From the NCBI GenBank assembly GCA_049794535.1, contig JBARCX010000396.1, positions 1 to 17,020 of the forward strand: a stretch of DNA of 17,020 nucleotides. Reading direction: 5' to 3'. The notes beneath the pieces were generated by a model. That model searched no databases. It was not told where the DNA came from and worked only from the letters and a program-made list of their open reading frames with translations. Source of the DNA: JBARCX01 sp049794535. Lineage in GTDB: Bacteria > Pseudomonadota > Gammaproteobacteria > Xanthomonadales > Rhodanobacteraceae. The position numbers and the translations under genes are program-made. Positions 5,592 to 11,924 of the stretch are shown here, one piece after another. Position 1 is the stretch's first letter. Each line of letters starts with the position of its first letter.

Positions 5592-5769
5592 CCACCGAAA
5601 CAACCGCCGCTGGTGCGCCACACACCAGATGTATTACGCCGTATGGGAGGATGCTCAGCACACCCAGCTCGCACGCTGTCCTGAATGCGTCAGTGATGAC
5701 GCGCGCTACGACGCAGCCGTGAAGCGGCGCACGGAACAGGCGACAGCCAAGCCAGTAGGTGACGCCTGA
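5581..5769 (+). CDS. small zinc-finger-like protein
   Basis: A 62-residue protein, read from the ATG at 5581 so that it overlaps the previous gene by only 11 bases. WCATH and CPEC (about 20 residues apart) form a likely CxxH...CxxC zinc site. The C-terminal third is charged and helical. It overlaps the next gene at one base (TGATG). Function unknown. It is the second of three small Cys-rich proteins in this operon. Confidence 0.6.
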   Translation: MARSHRNNRRWCATHQMYYAVWEDAQHTQLARCPECVSDDARYDAAVKRRTEQATAKPVGDA

Positions 5770-6281
5770 TGGCCGGCGCACTGCGATACACCAGCGTGGC
5801 CGCCATGCCCGACGCGATCCGCCACAAGGTGGAGGCGCAAGGGAAGGGATCTCCAGCGGTGCCCCGCATTCGCCAGCCACGCGAACCCAAAAAAGCACCC
5901 GGACAACCGCGACAGGATCCGGAACATCAGGAACAGGTCAACTTCTTTCGGCGAATTGGTGAACTGGCTGTCCTTGATGCTCGCTATCTGATAGCAGCGC
6001 GCCGAACGTTCGCCATTCCCAATGGCGGTGGCCGCTCAAAACGCGAAGCCGGCCGGCTGAAGGCTGAAGGAGTCACCGCGGGGGTATCCGATATCTTCTG
6101 CAGCATCGCCCGTGCTGGCCGCCATGGGCTGTACATCGAAATGAAGTCCCTGACTGGCTATGCCAGCCGCGAACAGAGCGAGTGGATTGCCGAGTCGATC
6201 CAGCTTGGATATGAGGCGGCAACATGCCGTGGAGCTGATGTGGCGTTCGCGCTTTGGAAGGGGTATGTCGATGCGACTTGA
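5769..6281 (+). CDS. VRR-NUC domain nuclease
   Basis: A 170-residue protein. The first 50 residues are basic and disordered (KAPGQPRQDPEH). Residues 52-165 match the VRR-NUC (PD-(D/E)XK-like) fold. They include a helix with EHQEQVNFF, the core PNGGGRSKREAGRLKAEG at 84-101, catalytic GVSD (Asp108), IEMK (Glu124, Lys126) and Gln136. Phage VRR-NUC proteins act alone on branched or flapped DNA and are thought to resolve recombination or replication intermediates. This one sits where other lambdoid phages carry a RusA or Rap resolvase, so it probably fills that role here. Confidence 0.85.
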   Translation: MAGALRYTSVAAMPDAIRHKVEAQGKGSPAVPRIRQPREPKKAPGQPRQDPEHQEQVNFFRRIGELAVLDARYLIAARRTFAIPNGGGRSKREAGRLKAEGVTAGVSDIFCSIARAGRHGLYIEMKSLTGYASREQSEWIAESIQLGYEAATCRGADVAFALWKGYVDAT

Positions 6282-6294
6282 TAGAGGGGCCGCC

Positions 6295-6786
6295 GTGACG
6301 CTCACTCGCGCGCGATTGCATGAACTGCTTCATTACGACCCGGAAACAGGCGTCTTCAAGTGGGTGCACAACCGAGTCGGTAAGGGAGCTGGCCGCAAGA
6401 AGGAGATTGCGGGAGCGAGGCATAACCGCGGCTACATCTCAATCCGGCTAGATCGCAGCTTGTTTTTGGCACATAGACTGGCCTGGCTATACATGACGGG
6501 TGAATGGCCCGCAGATCAGATTGATCACATCAACGGCAATCGGTCAGACAACTGCTGGGCCAACCTTCGCGGCGCTGATCCAACCTTGAACGGGGAAAAC
6601 CAACGCTCAGCGCAGGTCACAAGTTCTACCAAACTACTCGGCGTCTCCGCAAACAAGTCGCGATGGGCTGCATCGATCAAGGTCAAGGGTGTCAGGTATC
6701 ACCTGGGCACGTACGACACTCCAGAAGCCGCCCACGCAGTATATGTTGCCGCGAAGCGACGACTGCACGCGGGCTGCACTATATGA
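6295..6786 (+). CDS. HNH endonuclease with AP2-like domain
   Basis: A 163-residue protein from the GTG at 6295, chosen for its strong AGAGGGG site and because relatives begin close to the LHYDPETGVFKW motif. ATG 6271 is an alternative start. The HNH part spans residues about 55-92, with HRLAW, IDHINGNRSDN and the trailing NLR (His60, Asp77, His78, Asn86, Asn90). Residues 113-160 (KLLGVSANKSRWAASIKVKGVRYHLGTYDTPEAAHAVYVAAKRR) are an AP2-type DNA-binding domain. The pair is typical of free-standing homing endonucleases in phages. It may be a mobile insertion, but the reading frame is intact and it is coupled to the next gene by ATGA. Confidence 0.85.
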   Translation: MTLTRARLHELLHYDPETGVFKWVHNRVGKGAGRKKEIAGARHNRGYISIRLDRSLFLAHRLAWLYMTGEWPADQIDHINGNRSDNCWANLRGADPTLNGENQRSAQVTSSTKLLGVSANKSRWAASIKVKGVRYHLGTYDTPEAAHAVYVAAKRRLHAGCTI

Positions 6787-7256
6787 AGCGCACCGAGCTG
6801 AAGCGCATCACTCCCCTAACCGCGAAGCATCCCGGTTTCCGGCAGGGCGAGCTTCTTCCACGGACGTCACTAAAGCCCGGCAAGCCGATGCGTCAGTCGC
6901 GCAGCACTGGAAGGATGACCGCTGCACAGAAACGCAGGTGCGACACGGCGCGGTCGATCGGGTGCATTGCCTGCAAGCTCAACCAGTCGCCCATGTGGCG
7001 CTGCAAGATGAACATCGAGATCCACCACCTGCTAAGCGGCGGCCGTCGCATCGGCCATGACGCCAGTATCGCGCTGTGCCATTGGCACCACCAGGCGAAG
7101 CGCTTCCCCTCCACCACCAGCGGCTATACCGACCAGGCTAAGCACTACGGCCCAAGCCTCGAGCGTGAGCCACGCCGGTTCCACGAGGTGTATGGCACCG
7201 ATGACGAGCTGCTCGATTTTCAAGAAGCGCTGCTGGCCCAGGTCGCTACCGCATGA
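6783..7256 (+). CDS. Ref-like RecA-dependent nuclease
   Basis: A 157-residue protein from the ATG at 6783 (ATGA overlap). The basic N-terminal 50 residues are followed by a Cys/His core: IGCIACK (Cys61, Cys64), EIHHLLSGGRRIGHD (His81, His82, His92) and ALCHWHHQ (Cys99, His100, His102, His103). It ends in YGPSLEREPRRFHEVYGTDDELL. This is the HNH-like signature of the phage P1 Ref family, nucleases that cut at RecA-bound displacement loops. In prophages it sits among the nin-type recombination genes, as here. It likely promotes recombination or breaks host-RecA intermediates. Confidence 0.8.
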   Translation: MKRTELKRITPLTAKHPGFRQGELLPRTSLKPGKPMRQSRSTGRMTAAQKRRCDTARSIGCIACKLNQSPMWRCKMNIEIHHLLSGGRRIGHDASIALCHWHHQAKRFPSTTSGYTDQAKHYGPSLEREPRRFHEVYGTDDELLDFQEALLAQVATA

Positions 7257-7465
7257 GCTACCCAATCAAGCCAGCGGTCACCGTAATAGACGGCAAGCTG
7301 GCCGTGTTCATGGGCTCCGACTACAAGCTTCTTGAGCGGTCCATAGCCAAGACGTTCGTACGGGACGTGCAGAGCAACTACGCACGGCTGCTGCGCGAGG
7401 AAAGGCGAGCGACGCGGGCGGCAAAAACCAACCAGAAGGGGTATCGCGATGATCGTCGAGGCTGA
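7253..7465 (+). CDS. hypothetical small phage protein
   Basis: A 70-residue basic protein (begins MSYPIKPAVTVIDGKLAV). It is coupled to the Ref-like gene by ATGA. The first 25 residues look like beta strands. The rest is a helix rich in Arg and Lys (SNYARLLREERRATRAAKTNQKG) that could bind nucleic acid. I do not recognise it. It overlaps the next gene by 17 bases. Confidence 0.55.
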   Translation: MSYPIKPAVTVIDGKLAVFMGSDYKLLERSIAKTFVRDVQSNYARLLREERRATRAAKTNQKGYRDDRRG

Positions 7466-7652
7466 CAACCGCCAGCGCGCGGGCTGGGCGCTCCAAGAGG
7501 CGCGAACCGGCTACATCAATTTGGCCGAGATTTGCGAAGACGAAGAGACGGCCCATGCGCTTCTCCGGGTAATGAAGATCCGTCAGTCGCATCGCGGAAA
7601 GTGGAAGGCGGTCCCCGTAATGATCACGGTGGAAGCCGTGAAGCATGGATGA
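7449..7652 (+). CDS. hypothetical small phage protein
   Basis: A 67-residue protein with AAGGGG placed ten bases before the ATG at 7449. It has a helical centre (NLAEICEDEETAHALLRVMKIRQ) and two likely strands at the end (WKAVPVMITVEAVKH). No known domain is visible. Its frame overlaps its neighbours by 17 bases on the left and 8 on the right, and it lies in the run of nin-like small genes before the antiterminator. Confidence 0.55.
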   Translation: MIVEADNRQRAGWALQEARTGYINLAEICEDEETAHALLRVMKIRQSHRGKWKAVPVMITVEAVKHG

Positions 7653-7866
7653 GCCTTATTCCCGTCCGGAACGCGCAACCGAGTTCGCCATTGCGCGCCG
7701 GCACCTCGCCGAGGTCTACCGCGACCCTTGCGCGCACTGCCTGCGACGCGAGATGGCTTTCGGCAAAGCCATGTGCCCCACCTACGGCAGGACATTCCCG
7801 CGTTGTCTCAGCACGCCGGGCCTGCAGTTCGAACCTGATCACACTACCCTCCGGAGCAAGCCATGA
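7645..7866 (+). CDS. small cysteine-rich (zinc-ribbon-like) protein
   Basis: A 73-residue protein. CAHC (residues about 29-32) and two later cysteines at about 44 and 54 suggest a structural metal site. The first 25 residues are helical. It overlaps both neighbours, the second by ATGA at 7863. By position it resembles nin-region proteins such as NinF, but I see no firm match. Confidence 0.55.
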   Translation: MDEPYSRPERATEFAIARRHLAEVYRDPCAHCLRREMAFGKAMCPTYGRTFPRCLSTPGLQFEPDHTTLRSKP

Positions 7867-8537
7867 CGCATCCCGCCTATACGATGGCCCGCCTCAATGC
7901 CAAGAACGCCCGCTTCGATATTGGATCAGGCGGTGTCAGCGAGCTTACGCAACAGGACATTGCTGCAGCCTTGGCTTTTGTTCCGGCCGGCCTTGGTCGC
8001 GAGCTGCTTTGTCGCATGTGGTGGCCAGATGGCGCGCAACTGACGGCCAGGCAGCTGGCTGATGAAATGGAAGCTATCCAGCGCGCGGAATGGTCGACGC
8101 GCGAGACCGCCATGCTTGATGCTCTGCTGGCGGTGGCGAGCCACACGGGTGGCGATTCCATGCGTCATGCCCAGCGCCTGTATGCCGCTGCGCACGCAGC
8201 ACGGTGGCCAAAATGGGTAGTTTCAGCTGAGACCGGCATGCATAACCCGGTATATGCCGCGATGCGCCGGTGCGTCGTGCTGGAGCTGATCGAGCCGAAG
8301 CATTGTCCAGCGTGTGGCGGCCGCGGCCTGACCATTACCTCAGCGGGACCGCGTGATTGTGAGCGCTGCGAAAGTGCAGGCACTGTCGCCTATGGAAATA
8401 CGCGCCGCGCTCGGCACCTCGGCATCATCGAGTCGTCTTACCGTCAGCACTGGGACGCGCCATACCTCTGGTTGCTGACCCATGCGAGCGATGCGGTGCA
8501 GGCAGCGAGCCGGGCGATGGAAAAGGCCACGGCCTAA
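7863..8537 (+). CDS. Q: Q-like late antiterminator
   Basis: A 224-residue protein. Residues 1-140 are helical, with a W-rich segment (LLCRMWWPDG). Residues 146-175 form a DnaJ-like zinc finger (CPACGGRG ... CERCESAG, Cys148, 151, 166, 169). The C-terminal SSYRQHWDAPYLWLLTHASDAVQAASRAME matches the end of phage 82/21-type Q proteins as I know them. Q proteins load onto RNA polymerase near the late promoter and let it read through the terminator that follows. Here the gene is last in the early operon and is followed within 80 bases by a strong terminator and then the lysis genes, exactly the expected layout. Family assignment is from motifs and context. Confidence 0.75.
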   Translation: MTHPAYTMARLNAKNARFDIGSGGVSELTQQDIAAALAFVPAGLGRELLCRMWWPDGAQLTARQLADEMEAIQRAEWSTRETAMLDALLAVASHTGGDSMRHAQRLYAAAHAARWPKWVVSAETGMHNPVYAAMRRCVVLELIEPKHCPACGGRGLTITSAGPRDCERCESAGTVAYGNTRRARHLGIIESSYRQHWDAPYLWLLTHASDAVQAASRAMEKATA

Positions 8538-8545
8538 ATGCGCAT

Positions 8546-8574
8546 GTGCAAGATGCGAAAACAGTTTCTACAAT
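8546..8574 (+). promoter_or_regulatory. possible late promoter (PR'-like)
   Basis: TACAAT at 8569-8574 matches the -10 consensus in 5 of 6 positions, but no good -35 stands 16-18 bp upstream. TTGACG at 8579-8584 follows but has no good -10 of its own. A late promoter is expected just after the antiterminator gene; this is the best site I see. Confidence 0.3.
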
Positions 8575-8615
8575 GCCCTTGACGCTCGCCACCACTGGAG
8601 CAAATGCATACCCGG

Positions 8616-8641
8616 AACCCTGCCAGAAATGGCGGGGTTTT
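8616..8641 (+). terminator. rho-independent terminator, probable tR'
   Basis: AACCCTGCCA, the loop GAAA and TGGCGGGGTT pair as a 10-bp stem with one G-U pair, followed by T residues (TTTTGTCGTTTTT). It lies between the Q-like gene and the tRNA and lysis genes. Q-modified polymerase would have to pass it for late expression. Confidence 0.85.
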
Positions 8642-8649
8642 GTCGTTTT

Positions 8650-8724
8650 TGCGCGATAGATCAATGGCAGATCGCTGGGCTCATAACCCGGAGATTGTCG
8701 GTTCAAGTCCGGCTCGCGCTACCA
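8650..8724 (+). tRNA. tRNA-fMet-like (initiator) with CAU anticodon
   Basis: A 75-base cloverleaf with encoded CCA. Bases 2-7 of the acceptor (GCGCGA) pair with TCGCGC. The D stem is GATC/GATC with a seven-base loop holding GG. The anticodon stem CTGGG/CCCGG closes the loop CTCATAA. The T arm is GTCGG TTCAAGT CCGGC. Three features mark initiator rather than elongator Met or Ile2: the first and last acceptor bases do not pair (U1, U72), the D stem has A11-U24, and three G-C pairs stack under the anticodon loop (GGG/CCC). The stretch from GGGCTCATAACCC through the T arm closely follows E. coli fMet tRNA. It sits between the late terminator and the lysis genes. Confidence 0.88.
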
Positions 8725-8742
8725 ATTGCTGTGTGCTCCTAG

Positions 8743-8801
8743 GTGGATATGTCGGGTAAGAGCTTCGCGCTGGCAACCGGCCACGGCATTCAAATATCCG
8801 C
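8743..8801 (+). other. predicted folded RNA upstream of the lysis genes
   Basis: GTGGATAT (8743-8750) pairs fully with ATATCCGC (8794-8801), counting one G-U pair. Inside, GCTGG (8769-8773) pairs with CCGGC (8777-8781). The fold ends right before GAGG at 8802-8805, the ribosome binding site of a possible start at 8811. It has a tRNA-like acceptor length but no T stem or CCA, so I do not call it tRNA. It may be a leader hairpin or chance. Confidence 0.35.
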
Positions 8802-8879
8802 GAGGAAACCATGCACCGCTTCAAACGCAGGTTAATTCGCTGCTTTCTCTCACGCTCTGCTCGACTGGAGTTCGATCTC

Positions 8880-9107
8880 ATGTCCGCATCCCAAGACCTG
8901 GTGACCAAAGTCGCCGCGCTCCAGACCGCTGCCGCCGCCTACGAGGCTGCTGTGCAGGCCAAGCTTGCCGAGCCCGCAGCTGACGACCCGAACGTAGTTG
9001 CTGCGAATACCGCCATTGATGCGGTCACCGAGTCGCTGACGGCTGCTGCAGAAGCGCTTGCACCGTCCGCCGCGGTCCCGTCTTCGTCCGAAGCCGCCAC
9101 AAACTGA
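8880..9107 (+). CDS. small Ala-rich helical protein, first lysis-region gene
   Basis: A 75-residue protein (begins MSASQDLVTKVAALQ). It is about one-third Ala and entirely helical, with no cysteine or membrane span. The ATG at 8880 has TGGAG nine bases upstream. An in-frame ATG at 8811 has a stronger GAGGAAACC site and would add a basic 23-residue leader (MHRFKRRLIRCFLS), so both starts may be used. Similar short helical proteins precede lysis genes in other phages, often as unassigned structural or regulatory proteins. Function not known. Confidence 0.6.
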   Translation: MSASQDLVTKVAALQTAAAAYEAAVQAKLAEPAADDPNVVAANTAIDAVTESLTAAAEALAPSAAVPSSSEAATN

Positions 9108-9126
9108 TCAAGCATCAGGAACGCTC

Positions 9127-9633
9127 ATGCCTCGTATCACCGCAGATCAGGCCGGCGGTGCGAACCGATGTGCGTTCCTGGACATGATCGCCGCCAGCGA
9201 TACCGGTGCGGCCCTGCTGCCGCTGACCGACGACGGCTACAACGTCATCGTCGGTTCGACACCGCAGCACCTGATCCTGTTTCCGACGTTGCCGAATGGC
9301 TCGCCTGACTATTCCAAGCACCCGGACGAGTTTGAGGCTGAGGAAGACAGCACTGCAGCGGGGCGATACCAGGAGAAGTATTCCAACTGGGTGGCCTATT
9401 CGCAGATGCTCGGCTTGGCCGACTTCGGACCGGTAAGCCAAGACCTGATTGCGCTTCAGCAGATCCGTGAAGCGCATGCGCTTCCCTTGATCGACGCGGG
9501 GAAGCTGCCTGCAGCGATCACGTTGTGTGCCCATCTCTGGGCTTCTTTCCCAGGCGCTGACTATGGTCAGCATGAGAACAAACTGGCCGATCTACAGGCG
9601 GCATATACGCAGGCAGGGGGTACGTTGGCATGA
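9127..9633 (+). CDS. R: lambda R-type endolysin (lytic transglycosylase, GH104)
   Basis: A 168-residue protein from the ATG at 9127 (CAGGA upstream). It lines up along its length with lambda R: AFLDMIAASD, DGYNVIVGST, DYSKHPDE, STAAGRYQ, LGLADFGPVSQDLIALQQI, LWASFPGADYGQHENK and the final AGGT. Lambda R cleaves the MurNAc-GlcNAc bond to give 1,6-anhydro products, with Glu19 in the motif AWSEGT as catalyst. Here the matching residue is Asp25 (codon GAT at 9199-9201) in AASDTGAALL, and the region after it differs. There is no signal peptide, so it depends on a holin for release. The stop overlaps the holin-like start by ATGA. Confidence 0.85.
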   Translation: MPRITADQAGGANRCAFLDMIAASDTGAALLPLTDDGYNVIVGSTPQHLILFPTLPNGSPDYSKHPDEFEAEEDSTAAGRYQEKYSNWVAYSQMLGLADFGPVSQDLIALQQIREAHALPLIDAGKLPAAITLCAHLWASFPGADYGQHENKLADLQAAYTQAGGTLA

Positions 9634-9992
9634 GCTGGGCAACCTTCGGCGGATTCCTGTCGAGCCTCGGTATCAAGCTGGTCCCTACCGTCGCGGGTTT
9701 TGCTGGTGGTGTCGTATCGCTGGCCTTCATCCAGAACCTGACCAAGCCACAAGCCGTCATGTCGGTGGTAGTGGGGCTTCTGAGCGCGAACTATCTCAAT
9801 CCGGTTGCGGTTGCCAAGCTGAGCATTACACCTGACCTGCAGGGTGGCTCGGCTTTCGTCATTGGCCTATGCGCCATGAGCATCATCCCGATCATCAAAA
9901 AGGCTGTCCCTTCGCTCGCATCACTCATCGCTGGCCATGTGGGCAGCGCGTCTACCGATCCGTCACAGGGGAAAGGAGACAGCACGAAATGA
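9630..9992 (+). CDS. holin-like membrane protein
   Basis: A 120-residue protein with three hydrophobic segments at about 17-36, 41-57 and 72-91, separated by short polar turns, and a hydrophilic tail (SASTDPSQGKGDSTK) of about 20 residues. This is the topology of a class I holin. It is coupled to the endolysin by ATGA and to the next membrane protein by ATGA. It would form the lesions that let the endolysin reach the wall. It has no clear sequence match to lambda S, so the call rests on topology and context. Confidence 0.65.
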   Translation: MSWATFGGFLSSLGIKLVPTVAGFAGGVVSLAFIQNLTKPQAVMSVVVGLLSANYLNPVAVAKLSITPDLQGGSAFVIGLCAMSIIPIIKKAVPSLASLIAGHVGSASTDPSQGKGDSTK

Positions 9993-10324
9993 ATTTGCTC
10001 GATCTGATCGATATCACCGTTCTGACTGTGATTCTGGTATGTGGCTTCGAAATGGTCAGAGTGCTCAACCCATTCCATCAACCATGGAAAACAGTCGCCT
10101 TCGTCCTGATCACCGTTGGGAGCTTTGGCTGGATCAATTACGACATCACCGGCCATTCGGTGGCCTGGTATGCGCTCATTCTGCATGCCGGTTTCGCCAC
10201 CTGCGCGCTGGTTGTCCTGCATAGCCAGCATGCCAAACGCCGGGCCAGTGATCGTCGGATCAGCCAGCAAACCCGCGACCTTCTCGCAAGGCATCGCCCA
10301 ACCGGCCCATCGCCCAAAAGGTAA
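9989..10324 (+). CDS. second small membrane protein, possible antiholin or second holin
   Basis: A 111-residue protein from the ATG at 9989 (ATGA overlap). It has three hydrophobic spans at about 7-26 (ITVLTVILVCGFEMVRVL), 34-52 and 58-78. The basic C-terminus (HAKRRASDRRISQQTRDLLARHR) is likely cytoplasmic. Two adjacent small membrane proteins in a lysis cassette often work as holin and antiholin, but which is which cannot be told from sequence. It ends a few bases before the lipoprotein gene. Confidence 0.65.
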   Translation: MNLLDLIDITVLTVILVCGFEMVRVLNPFHQPWKTVAFVLITVGSFGWINYDITGHSVAWYALILHAGFATCALVVLHSQHAKRRASDRRISQQTRDLLARHRPTGPSPKR

Positions 10325-10328
10325 TCTC

Positions 10329-10802
10329 ATGAAGATCAAAACCATAATCGTGGCGTTCGTCGCCGCGATGATTCTTGCTGCCTGTGCCACCAGCGGTACG
10401 CAGCCGCTCAGTCCGTCGCAGATCGCTTCCGTCGCCTGTCCGCAGATTAACTTGGTTGTGACGCAGCTGACCGCGTTCAACACTATCGCCGAAGCCAATC
10501 CGGCCACCAAGGCGTTTGCGACGAAGGCCAATGCAGATCTGGTGACATTGCAACCGACCATTGCCGCTGTGTGTGCCACTGGCGCGACCGTGACAGCCAT
10601 CAACGTGCAGGCATTGGCGCAGCAGGCGCTGCCGGCGCTTGGCACCATCGTCGGCTCGCTACCGCTTCCCGCTGCGACGCAGGCTCAGGTACAGGGCGCG
10701 CTGGTGCTGGCCGAGACGGCTATGGGTCTTGTCGGTGTTGTGGAACAGCAGATCCAGGCGGCTAAGGCTGCGCCGGCATCGGCGTCGACGGCCGCGAAAT
10801 AA
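10329..10802 (+). CDS. lysis-region lipoprotein
   Basis: A 157-residue protein. Residues 1-18 form a lipoprotein signal peptide, with lysines at the start, a hydrophobic run IIVAFVAAMI and lipobox LAAC (Cys19). The mature protein is Ala/Thr/Gln-rich, predicted helical, and has one more Cys-rich spot (IASVACPQIN, VCATGATV) that may form a disulfide. No second membrane span is obvious, so it is not a clear u-spanin. It could be the outer-membrane half of a spanin or an unrelated lipoprotein. It lies directly after the holin-like genes. The start at 10329 has no strong ribosome binding site. Confidence 0.7.
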   Translation: MKIKTIIVAFVAAMILAACATSGTQPLSPSQIASVACPQINLVVTQLTAFNTIAEANPATKAFATKANADLVTLQPTIAAVCATGATVTAINVQALAQQALPALGTIVGSLPLPAATQAQVQGALVLAETAMGLVGVVEQQIQAAKAAPASASTAAK

Positions 10803-10808
10803 GTACCC

Positions 10809-11183
10809 ATGCGCCCAGTTAAGCAGGACAGGCTGTATTCCGATGAGGGTATCGGCAACGGCAATTGTCTTGCTGCCTGTTATGCATCTCTGCTGGACAT
10901 GCCGTTATGGATGGTGCCGCCTTTCGATCAGATGTTTGGTCGAGGCGACTGGGCTATCCGTCGCGATCAATGGCTTGAGCGTCTCGGCTATGAGCTCGAA
11001 TGGCTGGAAGGACATCAGGTTGAAAAGTTGCCAGAGTTCTACATCGCCTCTGGCATGTCGGCTCGCGGTGTCCTTCATGCGGTGATTTACAGCGCCGGCG
11101 AGCTGTTGCACGACCCTCATTTCAGTGGGTTGGGCATCGAAACTGTCAAAGACACCTACCACTTGGTGAGGATTACCAAGTGA
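10809..11183 (+). CDS. papain-fold-like cysteine hydrolase (predicted)
   Basis: A 124-residue protein. It has a GNGNCLAACYASLLDMPLWMVPPF motif with Cys20, then GVLHAVIY with His90 and LLHDPHFSG with Asp102. This Cys-His-Asp order, with a GxC start of a helix, is that of papain-like or C39-like peptidases, and I recall short prophage proteins with the same 'GNC..AC.ASLLG.P...VP.F' pattern. Activity is not proven. It lies between the lipoprotein and lipase genes, and its stop overlaps the lipase GTG. A role in cleaving a host or phage protein at lysis is a guess. Confidence 0.6.
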   Translation: MRPVKQDRLYSDEGIGNGNCLAACYASLLDMPLWMVPPFDQMFGRGDWAIRRDQWLERLGYELEWLEGHQVEKLPEFYIASGMSARGVLHAVIYSAGELLHDPHFSGLGIETVKDTYHLVRITK

Positions 11184-11746
11184 ATCCGGTCGACTACGCC
11201 CTACTGTCGAAGCAGGCTTATTCGGATGCGCCGACGATCGGCGATCCGGCCAGCGCCTCCCGCATGCATGTCTACGGCGACGTGCATGTGTTTCGGGGTA
11301 CAGACGATTTCATGTCCGCGTTCAGCGATGCCAACTGCACCATCGTGAACGTCTGGGGCTTGGGTCATATCCACGCCGGCTTCTATGCCGCGCTGGCGGC
11401 AATTTTGCCGGCGTGTCTGGCGCTTCCGAGGCCTGTCGCAGTCGCCGGCCATAGCCTCGGTGCCGCGCTGGCGATCATCTACGCCGCTGTGCTGGCACAG
11501 CTGGGCGTGGTGGTTCCGGTCTACGCCTTCGAGCCGCCGCGGCTTTGTAGTGACGGAATCATGGCTGAGCTGCTCAGCACGAAACAGGTGCCGTTCTACG
11601 CAACCCGCAATGGCCGCGATCTGGTGACGCAGGTTCCGCCCATGCTGACGCTACCTGGTGAGCTCACCTTGATCGGTACGCCATCGCTGCCCATCGACAA
11701 CATCGCCGATCACAACATCAATCGGGTCATCGCAGCCCTCGGGTGA
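11180..11746 (+). CDS. class 3 lipase (alpha/beta hydrolase)
   Basis: A 188-residue protein from a GTG that overlaps the upstream stop (GTGA). It has the features of lipase class 3: VHVFRGTDD (the oxyanion-loop region, residues 36-43), HIHAGFY (63-69), the nucleophile elbow GHSLG (Ser92), a likely catalytic Asp147 in NGRDLV and His178 in ADHNI. There is no signal peptide, so it would act in the cytoplasm or after holin opening. Some phages carry lipase-like lysis accessory proteins that attack lipids of the host envelope; here it may aid outer-membrane disruption. The substrate is unknown. It is about the expected length for the compact family. Confidence 0.85.
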   Translation: MNPVDYALLSKQAYSDAPTIGDPASASRMHVYGDVHVFRGTDDFMSAFSDANCTIVNVWGLGHIHAGFYAALAAILPACLALPRPVAVAGHSLGAALAIIYAAVLAQLGVVVPVYAFEPPRLCSDGIMAELLSTKQVPFYATRNGRDLVTQVPPMLTLPGELTLIGTPSLPIDNIADHNINRVIAALG

Positions 11747-11751
11747 AAGCC

Positions 11752-11922
11752 ATGTGGATCAAGCTCGCCATTCTTCTGGTTGCCGTCCTGCTGGTTGCAG
11801 CATGGGTCTGGTGGGAGCTGCGCATGGACCGGATCGCACGCGAAGACGAAGAGATGTGGCGCGATGCGACCCGGCCGGCGGATGAAATGGGCAAGCGCTG
11901 GCCTACAAAGCGCGATCTGTAG
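11752..11922 (+). CDS. small single-span membrane protein
   Basis: A 56-residue protein from the ATG at 11752; an in-frame GTG at 11743 would overlap the lipase stop as GTGA. Residues 2-21 form a membrane span (WIKLAILLVAVLLVAAWVWW). The C-terminus is charged and helical (MDRIAREDEEMWRDATRPADE). This orientation, N-in with a charged tail outside, is what an i-spanin would have, but it is much shorter than Rz. It may be a spanin partner for the lipoprotein at 10329 or an unrelated membrane factor. Confidence 0.55.
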   Translation: MWIKLAILLVAVLLVAAWVWWELRMDRIAREDEEMWRDATRPADEMGKRWPTKRDL

Positions 11923-11924
11923 GC

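Noticed and set aside
8650..8724. The tRNA gene as phage attachment site
   Set aside because: It lies in the middle of the late region, far from any integrase, and has complete flanking phage genes on both sides.
8743..8801. A second tRNA gene
   Set aside because: The acceptor-like stem is good and D-loop-like bases are present, but there is no room for a T stem, no CCA and the total is only 59 bases.
9791..10648. A 285-codon open frame on the minus strand
   Set aside because: It lies opposite three coupled plus-strand genes with clear membrane spans and a lipobox. Its length follows from GC-rich codon use.
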